Source: Mucilaginibacter sp. (GTDB lineage: Bacteria; Bacteroidota; Bacteroidia; Sphingobacteriales; Sphingobacteriaceae). From it: a stretch of 62,852 bases of DNA. The notes under the pieces were generated by a model. It was not told where the DNA came from. It ran no database searches and saw only the letters and a list, made by a program, of their open reading frames with translations. The stretch's first letter is position 1, and the number at the start of each line of letters is the position of its first letter. The translations under genes were made by a program, and so were the position numbers. Location of the stretch: assembly GCF_028288225.1 (NCBI RefSeq), contig NZ_JAQBOC010000038.1:1-62852 (forward strand), in the 5' to 3' direction. Shown here one piece after another: positions 1 through 8,008 of this stretch.

Positions 1-1
1 T

Positions 2-328
2 ATCGGTGTGCTGACATTAGCCTTTTCGGAAAAGGAAAATTATGTGAGGTTTCCCGAAGGCGGGGAAGCTTATTACCCTGCGGAGCAGGTAATGATGCTC
101 AAAGATAAACAGGAGGTCTTCAACGACCTGACCAACAATGGCTCGTCCATGCCGCTCGATGATTTCAAGGCAATGTACAAGATCATGCTATTGCAGGATA
201 GGGGAACTTCCCAGGCCTTATATTCCGCGCTGGCCATTGCGAATGATAACCCGGGTGTGCAGGAAAAGGTATTACAACCCATTCCCCCGACACAAAAACA
301 GGAGCTGTCCAAAACGTACAGCCGATGA
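2..328 (+). CDS. hypothetical element-borne protein, 5' truncated by the window edge
   Basis: The reading frame is open from the first bases of the window. The first possible start (GTG at 8) is probably internal, so the N-terminus is likely missing. The visible part is about 108 residues, soluble, mostly helical and without membrane segments. I do not recognise a family. Its stop overlaps the start of the M23 peptidase by four bases (ATGA), so the two are translationally coupled and belong to one transfer-module operon. A role in conjugation is inferred from position only. Confidence 0.6.
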   Translation: MGVLTLAFSEKENYVRFPEGGEAYYPAEQVMMLKDKQEVFNDLTNNGSSMPLDDFKAMYKIMLLQDRGTSQALYSALAIANDNPGVQEKVLQPIPPTQKQELSKTYSR

Positions 329-801
329 AACTACTGATCGGCTTCTGCCTGATCTGCCTGCCCCTCAAACATCTTAAAATAAATTCCGAATACGGTTACC
401 GCATCCATCCGCTTACCGGCAAATATGCCATGCATGCGGGTGTCGACCTCAAAGCCCGCCATGATACCGTTTATGCTATCCTTAGTGGTTTAGTCAAATC
501 CACCGGCTACGATAATGGCCTGGGCATCAACATCCGGTTGGCTCATGGAGCGGTTGAATCCATATACGGTCACCTCAGCCAAATTTTTGTGATACCCACC
601 GATAGCATAACCGCTGGTGAGCCTATCGGCATCACCGGCGCTACCGGACACGTGACCGGCGAGCACCTGCACTTCAGTATCTGCTTCAGGCATCAATACA
701 TCAATCCAATTAAATTTTTATACCAACTGCTAAAAAAACAAGAAAATGAGCAAAACTTTCAAAGCACTGCCGATCCAGCTTTCAGACAAGCTGATCGGTG
801 A
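325..801 (+). CDS. M23 family (LytM-type) metallopeptidase of the conjugative module
   Basis: A 158-residue protein with a short hydrophobic N-terminus (residues 1-14, likely signal peptide) and a LytM fold. Zinc-binding residues are visible as H37 and D41 (motif HAGVD) and H114/H116 (HLH), with H83 in YGHLS. M23 enzymes cleave peptide cross-links in peptidoglycan. In Bacteroidetes conjugative elements they are thought to open the wall for the mating apparatus. The start overlaps the previous stop by four bases. Its last 56 bases overlap the next gene in another frame, and the tail after residue 140 lies outside the peptidase fold. Confidence 0.88.
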   Translation: MKLLIGFCLICLPLKHLKINSEYGYRIHPLTGKYAMHAGVDLKARHDTVYAILSGLVKSTGYDNGLGINIRLAHGAVESIYGHLSQIFVIPTDSITAGEPIGITGATGHVTGEHLHFSICFRHQYINPIKFLYQLLKKQENEQNFQSTADPAFRQADR

Positions 802-1921
802 AATCAAAGAGGGTAATTCCCTGTTTCAAAAACCGGTTAAAGAAAACGGCATGCCTGCCTTTGTGAAACCGATCAATCCAGTTACCGGAAAAGGCTATAG
901 CGCCATGAATGCGCTGATCCTGGGTATGCAGCGACACGACGATCCGCGCTGGCTATCGGCAGATGCCGCCCGCTATGCCGGTAATTGGGTAAAAAAAGAT
1001 GAAAAAGGCACCATTATTGAGTTTCCAAAGACCAGCGACATTCAGGCTATCCGAACAGCTGAAGGTAAGGTTATCAAAGACGATGCAGGTGTTACACAAA
1101 CCAAAACGATAGAATTTGATAAACCACAGCGTGGACAGGCTTTCCTTTTTAATGGAACCCAGCTAAAGGATATGCCACCCCTGGAAGAATTTTTGGCCAA
1201 GCAAAATGAGGGGCAAACACAGTCACCAAACGAGCGCGCGGCAAAGGTGATCGAAGACAGCAAGGCGGTGATCATCCACGGCGGTCAGGAGGCTTACTAT
1301 GACAAGCAACGGGACGCCATTTTTATGCCGGAACCCGAGCTTTTTGAAAACGAAACTAAATACCTGCAGGCCGCTATTCATCAGCTGGCTCACTGGACTG
1401 GTCATGAAGACCGTTTGAACCGCCCGATGGAAGGAAAATTTGGCTCAATGGATTACGCCCGCGAGGAAATGCGGGCCGCAATTGCCGGAATCCTGATCGG
1501 CGGTGAACTAAAAATCGGCCATAATTTTGGTCAGCAGGCTGCTTATATGAACACGTTTGCGAAGATATTAAAGGATGAACCATTTGAAATTGCCAAAGCG
1601 ACAAGGGATGCGCAAAAGATCGCTAACTTGTTATTAGGCGTTTCACAGAAGCGGGAACAAAAGCAAGGTCCGGAAGTAGGTTTTAAACAGGGGGACGAGA
1701 TTGCCTACATGGACACCACTTATAAGGTGCTCGAAACCTATAAAACCAAAAGCATCAAAGTCGAGGATGCGGAAGGGACTCGCAAGGTATTGAAGCCGGA
1801 ATATGGCCTTTATAAATCCCTGTTAGAAGCTAAAACCAACCCTCGCGAACCGGAAATGGTATTGGAGGAAGAGCAGCGCCAGTCCGAAGAACAGGGCCAG
1901 CAACAAAAAATTGGACGATAA
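746..1921 (+). CDS. ArdC-like protein: ssDNA-binding N-domain plus zincin-like domain
   Basis: A 391-residue protein. Residues about 30-100 match the ArdC N-terminal ssDNA-binding domain (GYSAMNALIL, then a W-rich stretch). Residues about 180-300 match the zincin-like metallopeptidase domain found in ArdC antirestriction and conjugative-transposon proteins. The helix that normally carries HExxH reads HQLAH at residues 212-216, followed by WTGHEDRLNR, so the catalytic glutamate is replaced by glutamine while the metal-binding histidines remain. The C-terminal 90 residues are charged and low-complexity. In the family these proteins protect incoming single-stranded DNA. Here the protease activity may be lost. 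The stop abuts the next ATG. Confidence 0.85.
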   Translation: MSKTFKALPIQLSDKLIGEIKEGNSLFQKPVKENGMPAFVKPINPVTGKGYSAMNALILGMQRHDDPRWLSADAARYAGNWVKKDEKGTIIEFPKTSDIQAIRTAEGKVIKDDAGVTQTKTIEFDKPQRGQAFLFNGTQLKDMPPLEEFLAKQNEGQTQSPNERAAKVIEDSKAVIIHGGQEAYYDKQRDAIFMPEPELFENETKYLQAAIHQLAHWTGHEDRLNRPMEGKFGSMDYAREEMRAAIAGILIGGELKIGHNFGQQAAYMNTFAKILKDEPFEIAKATRDAQKIANLLLGVSQKREQKQGPEVGFKQGDEIAYMDTTYKVLETYKTKSIKVEDAEGTRKVLKPEYGLYKSLLEAKTNPREPEMVLEEEQRQSEEQGQQQKIGR

Positions 1922-2692
1922 ATGAACCTGGTTAATTTTCATGGAGATGATCTCCCGATCAAGGATCTGGAAACCATCGGGCTGGCCGCAGGCGGTCAGC
2001 TCCTGTTAAATGTCGATGACCTGAAAGCATTGCTTTCAGGTCGCCGCACTTCTATGCTGGAACTGCATGATCTTGAAACCGACAACATCAAGATAAAATC
2101 CATCAACGCCAAGATTTCCCTCAAATCAAACGAGGCGGGCAAATTGGACTTATTGATACATCCGATTTACCGGAAGCCGGAAATACCGGATTTTCTAAAC
2201 GAAACCGAGGCCGAGAAATTGCGCAAGGGTGAAGTTGCCAGCTTACTCAAGATCACACTCGACAACCACGGCAACAAAAAGGAAATGCTGGTTGAATTTG
2301 ACCCGCAAACCAAAGAATTCATCGTGTCAGATACTGACAAGATCCTCGCACCGGATATGGTTAATAATGAATTTCTGACCCCCGCTCAAAAAGAAGCCTA
2401 TAAGAAGGGAAAAGAAGTACAGATTGCCGATGGTACCAGATTTAATTATTCCGGTACAGATCATCACGGCATCCGCGCCAATAAACTGGCCTTGATTGCC
2501 TCGATTTTAATTGATGGCGGCCTTTCCTATATGGTGTATAAAGGTTTAAATGCAATGTTTAATCAGAAGCGTGATCAAAAATCAGCTGAAAAATTAAGCC
2601 CCGGCTATTATGAGGCGATTAAGGATATCGAAAATCAGCATGGTTTTAAGCCGCACCAGTTTGAGCAATCCCGATCACGCAAAGCCAGGTAA
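1922..2692 (+). CDS. DUF4099/DUF3945 domain-containing protein of conjugative elements
   Basis: A 256-residue soluble protein starting directly after the ArdC-like stop (TAA then ATG, no gap). The N-terminal half resembles DUF4099. The segment LTPAQKEAYKKGKEVQI at about residues 151-168 is the recurring motif of the DUF3945 family of Bacteroidetes mobile elements. The C-terminus is basic. Biochemical function is unknown. Its constant neighbourhood with ArdC-like and topoisomerase-like genes in such elements suggests a DNA-processing or DNA-protection role, which is inference. Confidence 0.75.
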   Translation: MNLVNFHGDDLPIKDLETIGLAAGGQLLLNVDDLKALLSGRRTSMLELHDLETDNIKIKSINAKISLKSNEAGKLDLLIHPIYRKPEIPDFLNETEAEKLRKGEVASLLKITLDNHGNKKEMLVEFDPQTKEFIVSDTDKILAPDMVNNEFLTPAQKEAYKKGKEVQIADGTRFNYSGTDHHGIRANKLALIASILIDGGLSYMVYKGLNAMFNQKRDQKSAEKLSPGYYEAIKDIENQHGFKPHQFEQSRSRKAR

Positions 2693-2697
2693 TACAG

Positions 2698-3294
2698 ATG
2701 AATCGCTTACTGACAGGGCTTGGTATTCCTTTAGAAGTCCAGGCGTTTTTTAACATATCAACCGATCTTACCTTTAATTATGGTGATCAGTTTGAACGAT
2801 ATGATGCCGGTTTCCACATTGTCCCATCCACGCAAAACCTTTGGTTTGCCGGAACTCAAAACGCGACACATTTGATCATTACCTATTCGGTAATGGAAGC
2901 GATGGCCTTTATTACCTTTAACCGCCATCGTTTTCCCCGGCTGGAGCAATTGGCATTTATTGCCATCGGCAACAAACTGCATGTGGAACAGGGCGATTGG
3001 ATCAGGCAAAGTTTTCCGGGTCGTAAGGTTATATTGGTATTTGGCAAAGAACTGGTAGGGCATATCACCGATATAAAGTTAGCAGCTGCTATAAAAAACA
3101 TCCCTATCCGGATATTTTATAAGGATAGGGATTTTCATATTTATCGCAATAACTGCTTAAAGGTTTTCGATCAGGAGCAGATTTCCTTGCATGCTTTCCA
3201 GGAAGCCTTCGCCATTCGCCCCCGTTTCCGAACCGGTAAGCCGGTTCATTCATTAACTTTTTTAGATCAATTAATTTATGATGCAGAACGATGA
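2698..3294 (+). CDS. hypothetical protein with possible degenerate Toprim-like core
   Basis: A 198-residue soluble protein five bases after the DUF4099 gene. The middle part alternates strands and helices in the order of a Toprim fold: a segment VMEAMAF where Toprim proteins have their conserved acid, then a hydrophobic strand FIAIG, then VILVFGKELVGH followed by a helix KLAAAI. The usual DxD motif of an active Toprim domain is not evident, so any such domain would be degenerate. No membrane segment or signal peptide is present. The last 17 bases overlap the next gene. I am not certain of the family. Confidence 0.5.
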   Translation: MNRLLTGLGIPLEVQAFFNISTDLTFNYGDQFERYDAGFHIVPSTQNLWFAGTQNATHLIITYSVMEAMAFITFNRHRFPRLEQLAFIAIGNKLHVEQGDWIRQSFPGRKVILVFGKELVGHITDIKLAAAIKNIPIRIFYKDRDFHIYRNNCLKVFDQEQISLHAFQEAFAIRPRFRTGKPVHSLTFLDQLIYDAER

Positions 3295-3736
3295 TATTTT
3301 ACTAAGGCCGGCAATGCTGTTCGCATTCCTGAAAGCCTTGCCGCTCATTACGCTGGCCATCACCTTTCTTTTGCTGGCCTGGTGGCTGTCCCCTTATTTT
3401 ATTTTATTCAGTATGGTGGTATGCGGTTTCGCCTGGTACAGGCTATTATATATCCGTAGTTTTCAATACCTGATCACCCATGAATATATAAGGATGACGA
3501 GCGGTATTTTCTTTAAGCGTATCGATCAGCTGGAAATGTTCAGGGTTAAGGACTACATCATCACCCAATCTTTTATTTTACAGCTATGTAAATTGATGTA
3601 CCTGACCTTAAAAAGTACAGACCCTGAAAATCCGGTTATACAATTCCAGGGAATCCCTGAATCTGTCATAACGGATACTATTCGGGATAGGGTATTGGAA
3701 GCGCGAAAAAGCAATAATATTTACGAATTAAATTAA
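3278..3736 (+). CDS. PH-domain (YdbS-like) membrane protein
   Basis: A 152-residue protein with two membrane helices close together (about residues 12-32 and 36-55), followed by a region resembling the bacterial PH domain of YdbS/DUF304 proteins, including YLITHEYIRMTSGIFFKRID and a late GIP motif. Small membrane PH proteins of this type recur in Bacteroidetes mobile elements. Function is unknown. It overlaps the preceding gene by 17 bases and is probably the last gene of the long operon. Confidence 0.65.
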   Translation: MMQNDDILLRPAMLFAFLKALPLITLAITFLLLAWWLSPYFILFSMVVCGFAWYRLLYIRSFQYLITHEYIRMTSGIFFKRIDQLEMFRVKDYIITQSFILQLCKLMYLTLKSTDPENPVIQFQGIPESVITDTIRDRVLEARKSNNIYELN

Positions 3737-3791
3737 GTAAGCACTTGGAAATTACTAATCTAATTAGTAATTTTAATTAATAAAAATAATC

Positions 3792-4070
3792 ATGAAAGCG
3801 ATAGTACGAAACATCTTATTGGCCTGTATAATTTCCATGTTTGCCTTTTTTGGGGCCGTTGGAAGGAAACATACCAGTGATAAAATGACTGACGCTCAAA
3901 AGGCAGAGGCAAGGAAGGAAACTATAACCTGTTTAGCGGTTGCCTTTTTAGCCTGCGGTGCCTGTGCATGGAGATGTAACGTTCTTTATAAAAGATTAAA
4001 TGAAGAACGGGAATACAAGCGCAGGTTCAATGAGTATAGTCGTAATTCTGCGTTTAACAGGCGTTATTAA
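3792..4070 (+). CDS. small hypothetical membrane protein
   Basis: A 92-residue protein with an N-terminal hydrophobic helix (about residues 6-24), a charged linker, a second hydrophobic, cysteine-containing helix (about 46-62) and a very basic, Tyr/Arg-rich C-terminus. An ATG follows an AT-rich gap of 55 bases, so it may have its own promoter. It matches no family I recognise. Its place inside the element suggests accessory cargo. Confidence 0.5.
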   Translation: MKAIVRNILLACIISMFAFFGAVGRKHTSDKMTDAQKAEARKETITCLAVAFLACGACAWRCNVLYKRLNEEREYKRRFNEYSRNSAFNRRY

Positions 4071-4140
4071 ATTTAATTATTAATTTGGCAACATCTTAAA
4101 GCCGGCATTCCTGCCGCGCAATTGTGATAAGGTTTAGGTT

Positions 4141-4174
4141 GAGAAGTTCCGGCGGCAAGCGCACGGGACTTCTC
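4141..4174 (+). terminator. imperfect stem-loop after the element's accessory operon
   Basis: GAGAAGTTCC and GGGACTTCTC form an imperfect 10-bp stem with a GC-rich loop, followed by a short T-containing tail (TATTTTAG). It lies in the 213-base gap between the small membrane protein and the HTH gene and probably ends the preceding transcript. Confidence 0.4.
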
Positions 4175-4283
4175 TATTTTAGACCATTACTAATCTTGGT
4201 TATGCTGCTTTTCATGCGGTATTTTCTTGATTGATAGTGCCCCCAAGTGGGATCACTAATTCCCTTCCCTCAAATAGTACCCA

Positions 4284-4550
4284 ATGTCTATCGAAATTAT
4301 AACGAAAGACGATCTCGAAGTTTTTCGTAAAACCTTGCTAAATGATATTAAACTTTTATTATCTGCTAACCATAATGATGATGATAAGGGTTGGCTAAGA
4401 TGTAGTGATGTTAGAAAAATGCTTAAGATCTCAACAGGCACCGTACAAAATTTAAGAATCAGCGGCAAGCTTAAATCACAAAAAGTAGGAGGCATCCACT
4501 ATTATAAACTCACTGATATTGAAAATATGATCAGTGGCAAAATCAAATAG
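4284..4550 (+). CDS. excisionase-like helix-turn-helix (HTH_17/MerR-type) protein
   Basis: An 88-residue protein. Residues about 34-80 form the compact winged-helix of the excisionase/HTH_17 family: a helix leading into RCSDVRKMLKIS, then STGTVQNLRISGKL and a closing KVGGIHYYK wing. In Bacteroidetes elements such proteins next to the integrase act as recombination directionality factors or local regulators. It sits two bases before the next small DNA-binding gene and just upstream of the convergent integrase, fitting a role in excision control. The excisionase role is inference from fold and position. Confidence 0.75.
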   Translation: MSIEIITKDDLEVFRKTLLNDIKLLLSANHNDDDKGWLRCSDVRKMLKISTGTVQNLRISGKLKSQKVGGIHYYKLTDIENMISGKIK

Positions 4551-4552
4551 TT

Positions 4553-4846
4553 ATGTCGGAACTCTCAACCTTGTCAAAACTGCAGGATGACATATCCGGT
4601 GACCCAAGGGTAACGGTATGGCATATTAGTTTATATTCCTCCATTTTAAACTTATGGCAGCAGGGTGGCTTTGAAAAGCAAATTAAAGTCACCAGGAAGA
4701 TCCTAATGACCAAGGCTCATTTTGGCAGCACCAGCACTTATCACAAGTGTATGAATAAGCTGATCGAATTAGGATATATCAGCTACAACCCAACCTATGA
4801 CTGTTATAAAGGCAGTAGAATTGAAATCATACTGGCGGATCAATAA
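4553..4846 (+). CDS. winged-helix DNA-binding protein of Bacteroidetes mobile elements
   Basis: A 97-residue protein two bases downstream of the excisionase-like gene. The middle (about residues 22-75) reads as a winged helix: a helix starting VWHISLYSSILNLW, a recognition-like segment TSTYHKCMNKLIELGYI, then a beta wing. This type of small protein is common beside integrases in Bacteroidetes elements. Its last seven bases overlap the 3' end of the integrase gene on the other strand, so the two transcripts converge. No enzymatic motif is visible. Confidence 0.6.
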   Translation: MSELSTLSKLQDDISGDPRVTVWHISLYSSILNLWQQGGFEKQIKVTRKILMTKAHFGSTSTYHKCMNKLIELGYISYNPTYDCYKGSRIEIILADQ

Positions 4847-6087
4847 CGATCCGCCAGTTTATTCCCCTTTTTCTTCACCAGGCTTTTTTCCAGCTGGAGC
4901 ATATCCTTGCTCACCTTATAGTCCTGTGTTTTCGCATAATGCTGTGTTTGCTTAATGGAGGCATGGCCAAGCATCTTCGATACAGATTCTATCGGTACGC
5001 CGTTATTGAGCGTTACCGTAGTGGCGAAGGTATGCCTGGCGATGTGAAAGGTGAGCTCCGTCTTTACGCCGCACAGGTCAGCGATCTCTTTCAGGTAAGC
5101 ATTCATCTTTTGATTGGTCAGCACCGGCAAAACCATTCCTGAAGCGACACATTTTGGATGTTCCCTGTAATTGGAAATGATTTGCCTGGCCTGGCCCAGC
5201 AACGGCAGATTCGAAGGCGAGTTTGTTTTCTGCCGCTTGATAAATATCCATTCCTTATTGTCAACGCCTTTTTTAATGTCTGATCTCCTCAGATTTCTTA
5301 CGTCTGCGTAAGCAAGGCCCGTGTAGCAACTGAACACGAATACATCCCTGACAATATCCAGCCTTTCCGAAATAAAATTCCTTTCTATTATTCTAAAAAG
5401 TTCCGCCTCTGTTAGTGCCGCCCTTTCGACCGTTTTTTTGGTCAGTTTGAAGTTGGCAAACGGATCTCCGGGCAGCCATCTGTTTTTTACACAGATCAAA
5501 ACTACTTTTTTAAAGTTAGCCAGGTATTTCATTGTTGTATTGTGATTGCATTTCCGCACGGTTTTTAACCAGAATGCATACTGTGAAATAAATTCGTGGT
5601 CCAGCTCTTTGATCGGCTTATCATCTACTTTATACATCCATTTGATGAAAGCGCGGGTATGTTCCAAGGACACATTATAACGGTCTATAGTACCGGTAGC
5701 GAAATCTATACCTTCCAGTGCTTTCATTTGATCGTTGTGTTGCTGGAACACTTCCATGATCATTTTTGGTTTTTCAATGTTCCCGGTTAAGATATCCTTA
5801 ATAGCTAATGCTGAAATGACACTGTCAGAGTAGTTCAGCATCCGTTTCACATGAAATACATGCTGTTCAAAGGAATCAAGATACTGGTTTAATTCCTTGG
5901 ACGCCTCTTTTGTCCCGATGGCCCGGCCCGCATGGGCATTCCACCGTGATTGTTCACACCTGCGCTTGGTAGAGACCTCGATGGCTTTACCATCGACGGT
6001 AATTTTCAGATAGATAAATCTGTTGTCCTGTTGTTTGTTTTTGGGCTGCTTTAAAAAGAACAATAACCCAAACGTTTTTTCTAGCAT
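4840..6087 (-). CDS. tyrosine site-specific integrase
   Basis: An integrase of the Bacteroidetes CTn type with an N-terminal arm-binding domain (FLKQPKN, then beta strands), a SAM-like core-binding domain (about residues 115-215 of the longest reading) and a C-terminal catalytic domain. Using the longest frame (start 6111), visible catalytic residues are K295, H356 with R359 (HIAR), H383 (LGHAS) and nucleophile Y392. The first catalytic arginine, expected in TGLR, is alanine (TGLAYAD, A267). IntDOT-type integrases are known to lack this arginine. I prefer the start at 6087 because MLEKTFGLLFF is the usual family beginning. The 3' end of a tRNA-Ser lies 260 bases upstream. Confidence 0.93.
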   Translation of the reverse strand: MLEKTFGLLFFLKQPKNKQQDNRFIYLKITVDGKAIEVSTKRRCEQSRWNAHAGRAIGTKEASKELNQYLDSFEQHVFHVKRMLNYSDSVISALAIKDILTGNIEKPKMIMEVFQQHNDQMKALEGIDFATGTIDRYNVSLEHTRAFIKWMYKVDDKPIKELDHEFISQYAFWLKTVRKCNHNTTMKYLANFKKVVLICVKNRWLPGDPFANFKLTKKTVERAALTEAELFRIIERNFISERLDIVRDVFVFSCYTGLAYADVRNLRRSDIKKGVDNKEWIFIKRQKTNSPSNLPLLGQARQIISNYREHPKCVASGMVLPVLTNQKMNAYLKEIADLCGVKTELTFHIARHTFATTVTLNNGVPIESVSKMLGHASIKQTQHYAKTQDYKVSKDMLQLEKSLVKKKGNKLADRY

Positions 6088-6183
6088 AAAACATAAATAA
6101 AAGTTAAACAAAATTACGTTTCAGCCATTCTTTTCACAAGATGCGCGTGTCGCGAACATGCTGTGATTCAAATGGTTATAAGC

Positions 6184-6237
6184 CATTCGTAGCGTCTTTT
6201 TGATTTTTAGCTTGATTTTGAAAAGACGCTACGAATG
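6184..6237. promoter_or_regulatory. perfect 17-bp inverted repeat upstream of the integrase
   Basis: CATTCGTAGCGTCTTTT (6184-6200) and its exact reverse complement (6221-6237) are separated by 20 AT-rich bases. The pair lies 97 bases upstream of the preferred integrase start and about 110 bases from the tRNA. The long spacer argues against a simple terminator. Integrase or excisionase arm sites, or an operator for the integrase gene, are more likely. That function is inferred from position. Confidence 0.6.
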
Positions 6238-6288
6238 ACGCAACAGAGTTTTGCGATTATTTGCGAGTTTTGGCAGGTATGTAAAAGA

Positions 6289-6322
6289 AAAAGCCCCTTA
6301 ATTTCGCAATTAAGGGGCTTTT
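6289..6322 (-). terminator. bidirectional terminator downstream of tRNA-Ser
   Basis: AAAAGCCCCTTAATT and its perfect complement form a 15-bp stem with a four-base loop. The stem begins and ends in A/T runs, so it can act on either strand. It lies 23 bases beyond the tRNA 3' end and would stop tRNA-Ser transcription before the integrase region. Confidence 0.85.
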
Positions 6323-6345
6323 GACACTTTTGTTAATGTAATCAG

Positions 6346-6432
6346 CGGAGAGCTAGGGATTCGAACCCCAGGAACCTTTCACAGTTCAACAGTTTTCAAG
6401 ACTGCCGCAATCGACCACTCTGCCAGCTCTCC
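6346..6432 (-). tRNA. tRNA-Ser (anticodon UGA)
   Basis: The minus strand folds into a class II tRNA of 87 bases. The acceptor arms are GGAGAGCT and AGCTCTCC with discriminator G. The anticodon loop TTGAAAA carries TGA. There is a long variable arm, and the T-loop is GGTTCGAATCC. The CCA end is not encoded. The 3' end points at the integrase gene, so the terminal part of the gene is the likely attachment site of the element to the left. Confidence 0.95.
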
Positions 6433-6621
6433 GGGGTCAAAAGTACAAAACCATGGCGAATTGGCAAACTTGATGCAAAGTTTTTTTATTTATTTATAAG
6501 TTGCTGATTTGTTGAAGCTTGCGTGCTGTTTTTGGTTGATTTTATATGCTTTTATAAAATTTAAGGTTGCTAACACCTGTTAAAAAGCGCTTAAAAAAGC
6601 TGTTGCAACGCATTAATTTTC

Positions 6622-7590
6622 TCATTCGGGCGGCTTTTGACGAAAGCTGTTAAACATTGGTTTAACCTCTTTGATATTTCGCTTGGAGTATTCGATGCTT
6701 GCATTCAACTCGAAGCCTATTAGCAGGATGAGCGAGTTAAGATACAGCCATAGCATGAGTATAATGAGCCCGCCTAATGAGCCGTACACTTTATTGTATG
6801 ATGAGAAGTTGTTGATGTAATAAGTAAAGCCCAGAGAAGTTAATATGGCCAATATAGTTGCCATTATGGAGCCGGTGCTTAAAAACTTCCATTTTTGTTT
6901 GTTAGCGGGCCCATACCGGTATAGCAGGGATATGGTGACAAAGAATATAACAACAATAATTAACCAGCGGGAAAGCGTAAGTAAATAGATCCAAAAATGA
7001 CTCTTCTCTCTTATGTGCGATTTTAATAGGGTTATAAAAGCCTCCCCGGCTGTCATTAATGTAATTGCCGCTAAAAGCGCTACGCTGATAACTACAGTAA
7101 GCGACAAAGCTATGCTTCGCCTTTTTAACCAGGTACGCTTTTCAATAATCAGTGACGAACGGTTAAACGCCTGCATTAAATTGCTGATGCCGTTTGTGGC
7201 AAAGTACAGTGCCGATACGAACCCTATTGATAATAATTTGCCGTTGTGGATCTTTACAATATCCTCAATGGTGGCCTCGAAAGCCATATAAGCATTATAA
7301 GGTAAAACTGTCGCCAAAACCCTAAGCAATTCTGCCTGGAAATTTTTTATAGGGATGTAAGGGATAAGGGTAAACAAAAATATAGTGGCCGGGAAAAACG
7401 CCAGCATAAAATTAAATGCCAGCGCTGATGCCTTGTTCAGTAAAGTACGCTGCTGAACTTCATGTGCAAAAAAGGCAGCTACATTATACAAAGGCAAGGG
7501 GTGAAAGCCCGGTAGTATATATGACTTTGACCACCTGATAAATCTTTGGTAAAACTTAAGCCGGAGTAAAAGACGATGTGTCCACTTCAT
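6622..7590 (-). CDS. YihY/virulence factor BrkB family membrane protein
   Basis: A 322-residue integral membrane protein with about six hydrophobic segments and the family hallmarks: an early FFAHEVQQRTLLNKASALAF helix start, then FPATIFLFTLIPYIP, NGISNLMQAFNR and a late GSLGGLIILMLWLYLNS. The family was once mis-named RNase BN. Its substrate is unknown and a transport role is assumed. It is the last gene of a leftward cluster, 10 bases after the thioesterase stop. The C-terminus is a short charged cytoplasmic tail. Confidence 0.88.
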   Translation of the reverse strand: MKWTHRLLLRLKFYQRFIRWSKSYILPGFHPLPLYNVAAFFAHEVQQRTLLNKASALAFNFMLAFFPATIFLFTLIPYIPIKNFQAELLRVLATVLPYNAYMAFEATIEDIVKIHNGKLLSIGFVSALYFATNGISNLMQAFNRSSLIIEKRTWLKRRSIALSLTVVISVALLAAITLMTAGEAFITLLKSHIREKSHFWIYLLTLSRWLIIVVIFFVTISLLYRYGPANKQKWKFLSTGSIMATILAILTSLGFTYYINNFSSYNKVYGSLGGLIILMLWLYLNSLILLIGFELNASIEYSKRNIKEVKPMFNSFRQKPPE

Positions 7591-7600
7591 TTAATCAAAC

Positions 7601-8008
7601 TTACTCAAAAAACAGCTTTAATTTATCGCGAAATTCCTGCGGGGCCAGGCAGGGTCGGCTGGTTTTCATGTTTATAAACACCAGGGATGTTTCGCCGATA
7701 TTTATCAACTCCTGTTTTTCGTTATAAAGTTCATATTTAAAGTGGATCTTTATCCGCGGCATTTCATTCATAATAACTTTTATAGTTATTTCCTCGTCGT
7801 ATAATGCCGGTTTCAGGTATTTGCAGTTAAGCTCCAAAACTGGCATCATAATGCCTGATTCTTCCATGCCGCTGTAAGTTAGGCCCAGGCTGCGCAGCAT
7901 CTCCACGCGACCTACTTCATAAAACCCGGCATAATTGCCATAATACATGTAGCCCATCTGGTCGGTTTCGCCATACCGAACCCTTAATTTCGTAGAATGC
8001 TCAAACAT
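7601..8008 (-). CDS. acyl-CoA thioesterase, YbgC/4-hydroxybenzoyl-CoA type
   Basis: A 135-residue single hotdog-fold protein. The catalytic motif RYGETDQMGYMYYGNY near residues 11-26 has the active-site aspartate at residue 16 and the typical Y/G-N-Y continuation. Family members hydrolyse acyl-CoA thioesters in the cytoplasm, and YbgC homologues are tied to envelope lipid metabolism. Its ATG overlaps the mltG stop by one base (TAATG on the minus strand), indicating coupled translation. The precise acyl substrate cannot be read from sequence. Confidence 0.88.
   Translation of the reverse strand: MFEHSTKLRVRYGETDQMGYMYYGNYAGFYEVGRVEMLRSLGLTYSGMEESGIMMPVLELNCKYLKPALYDEEITIKVIMNEMPRIKIHFKYELYNEKQELINIGETSLVFINMKTSRPCLAPQEFRDKLKLFFE

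Larger units (their letters stand above)
1..6345. mobile_element. right end of an integrative (conjugative) element, partial
   Basis: The block up to the tRNA-Ser gene reads as the terminal part of an integrative conjugative element. It has co-directional accessory conjugation genes (M23 peptidase, ArdC-like protein, DUF4099/DUF3945 protein), then an excisionase-like HTH protein and a wHTH protein, and a tyrosine integrase pointing back into the element. The tRNA-Ser 3' end faces the integrase, which is the usual layout when an element has recombined into the 3' end of a tRNA. By eye the cargo genes at 1-3700 are more GC-rich than the chromosome right of the tRNA. The left end, and therefore the second att copy, is outside the window, so the exact boundary is inferred. 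Confidence 0.75.
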
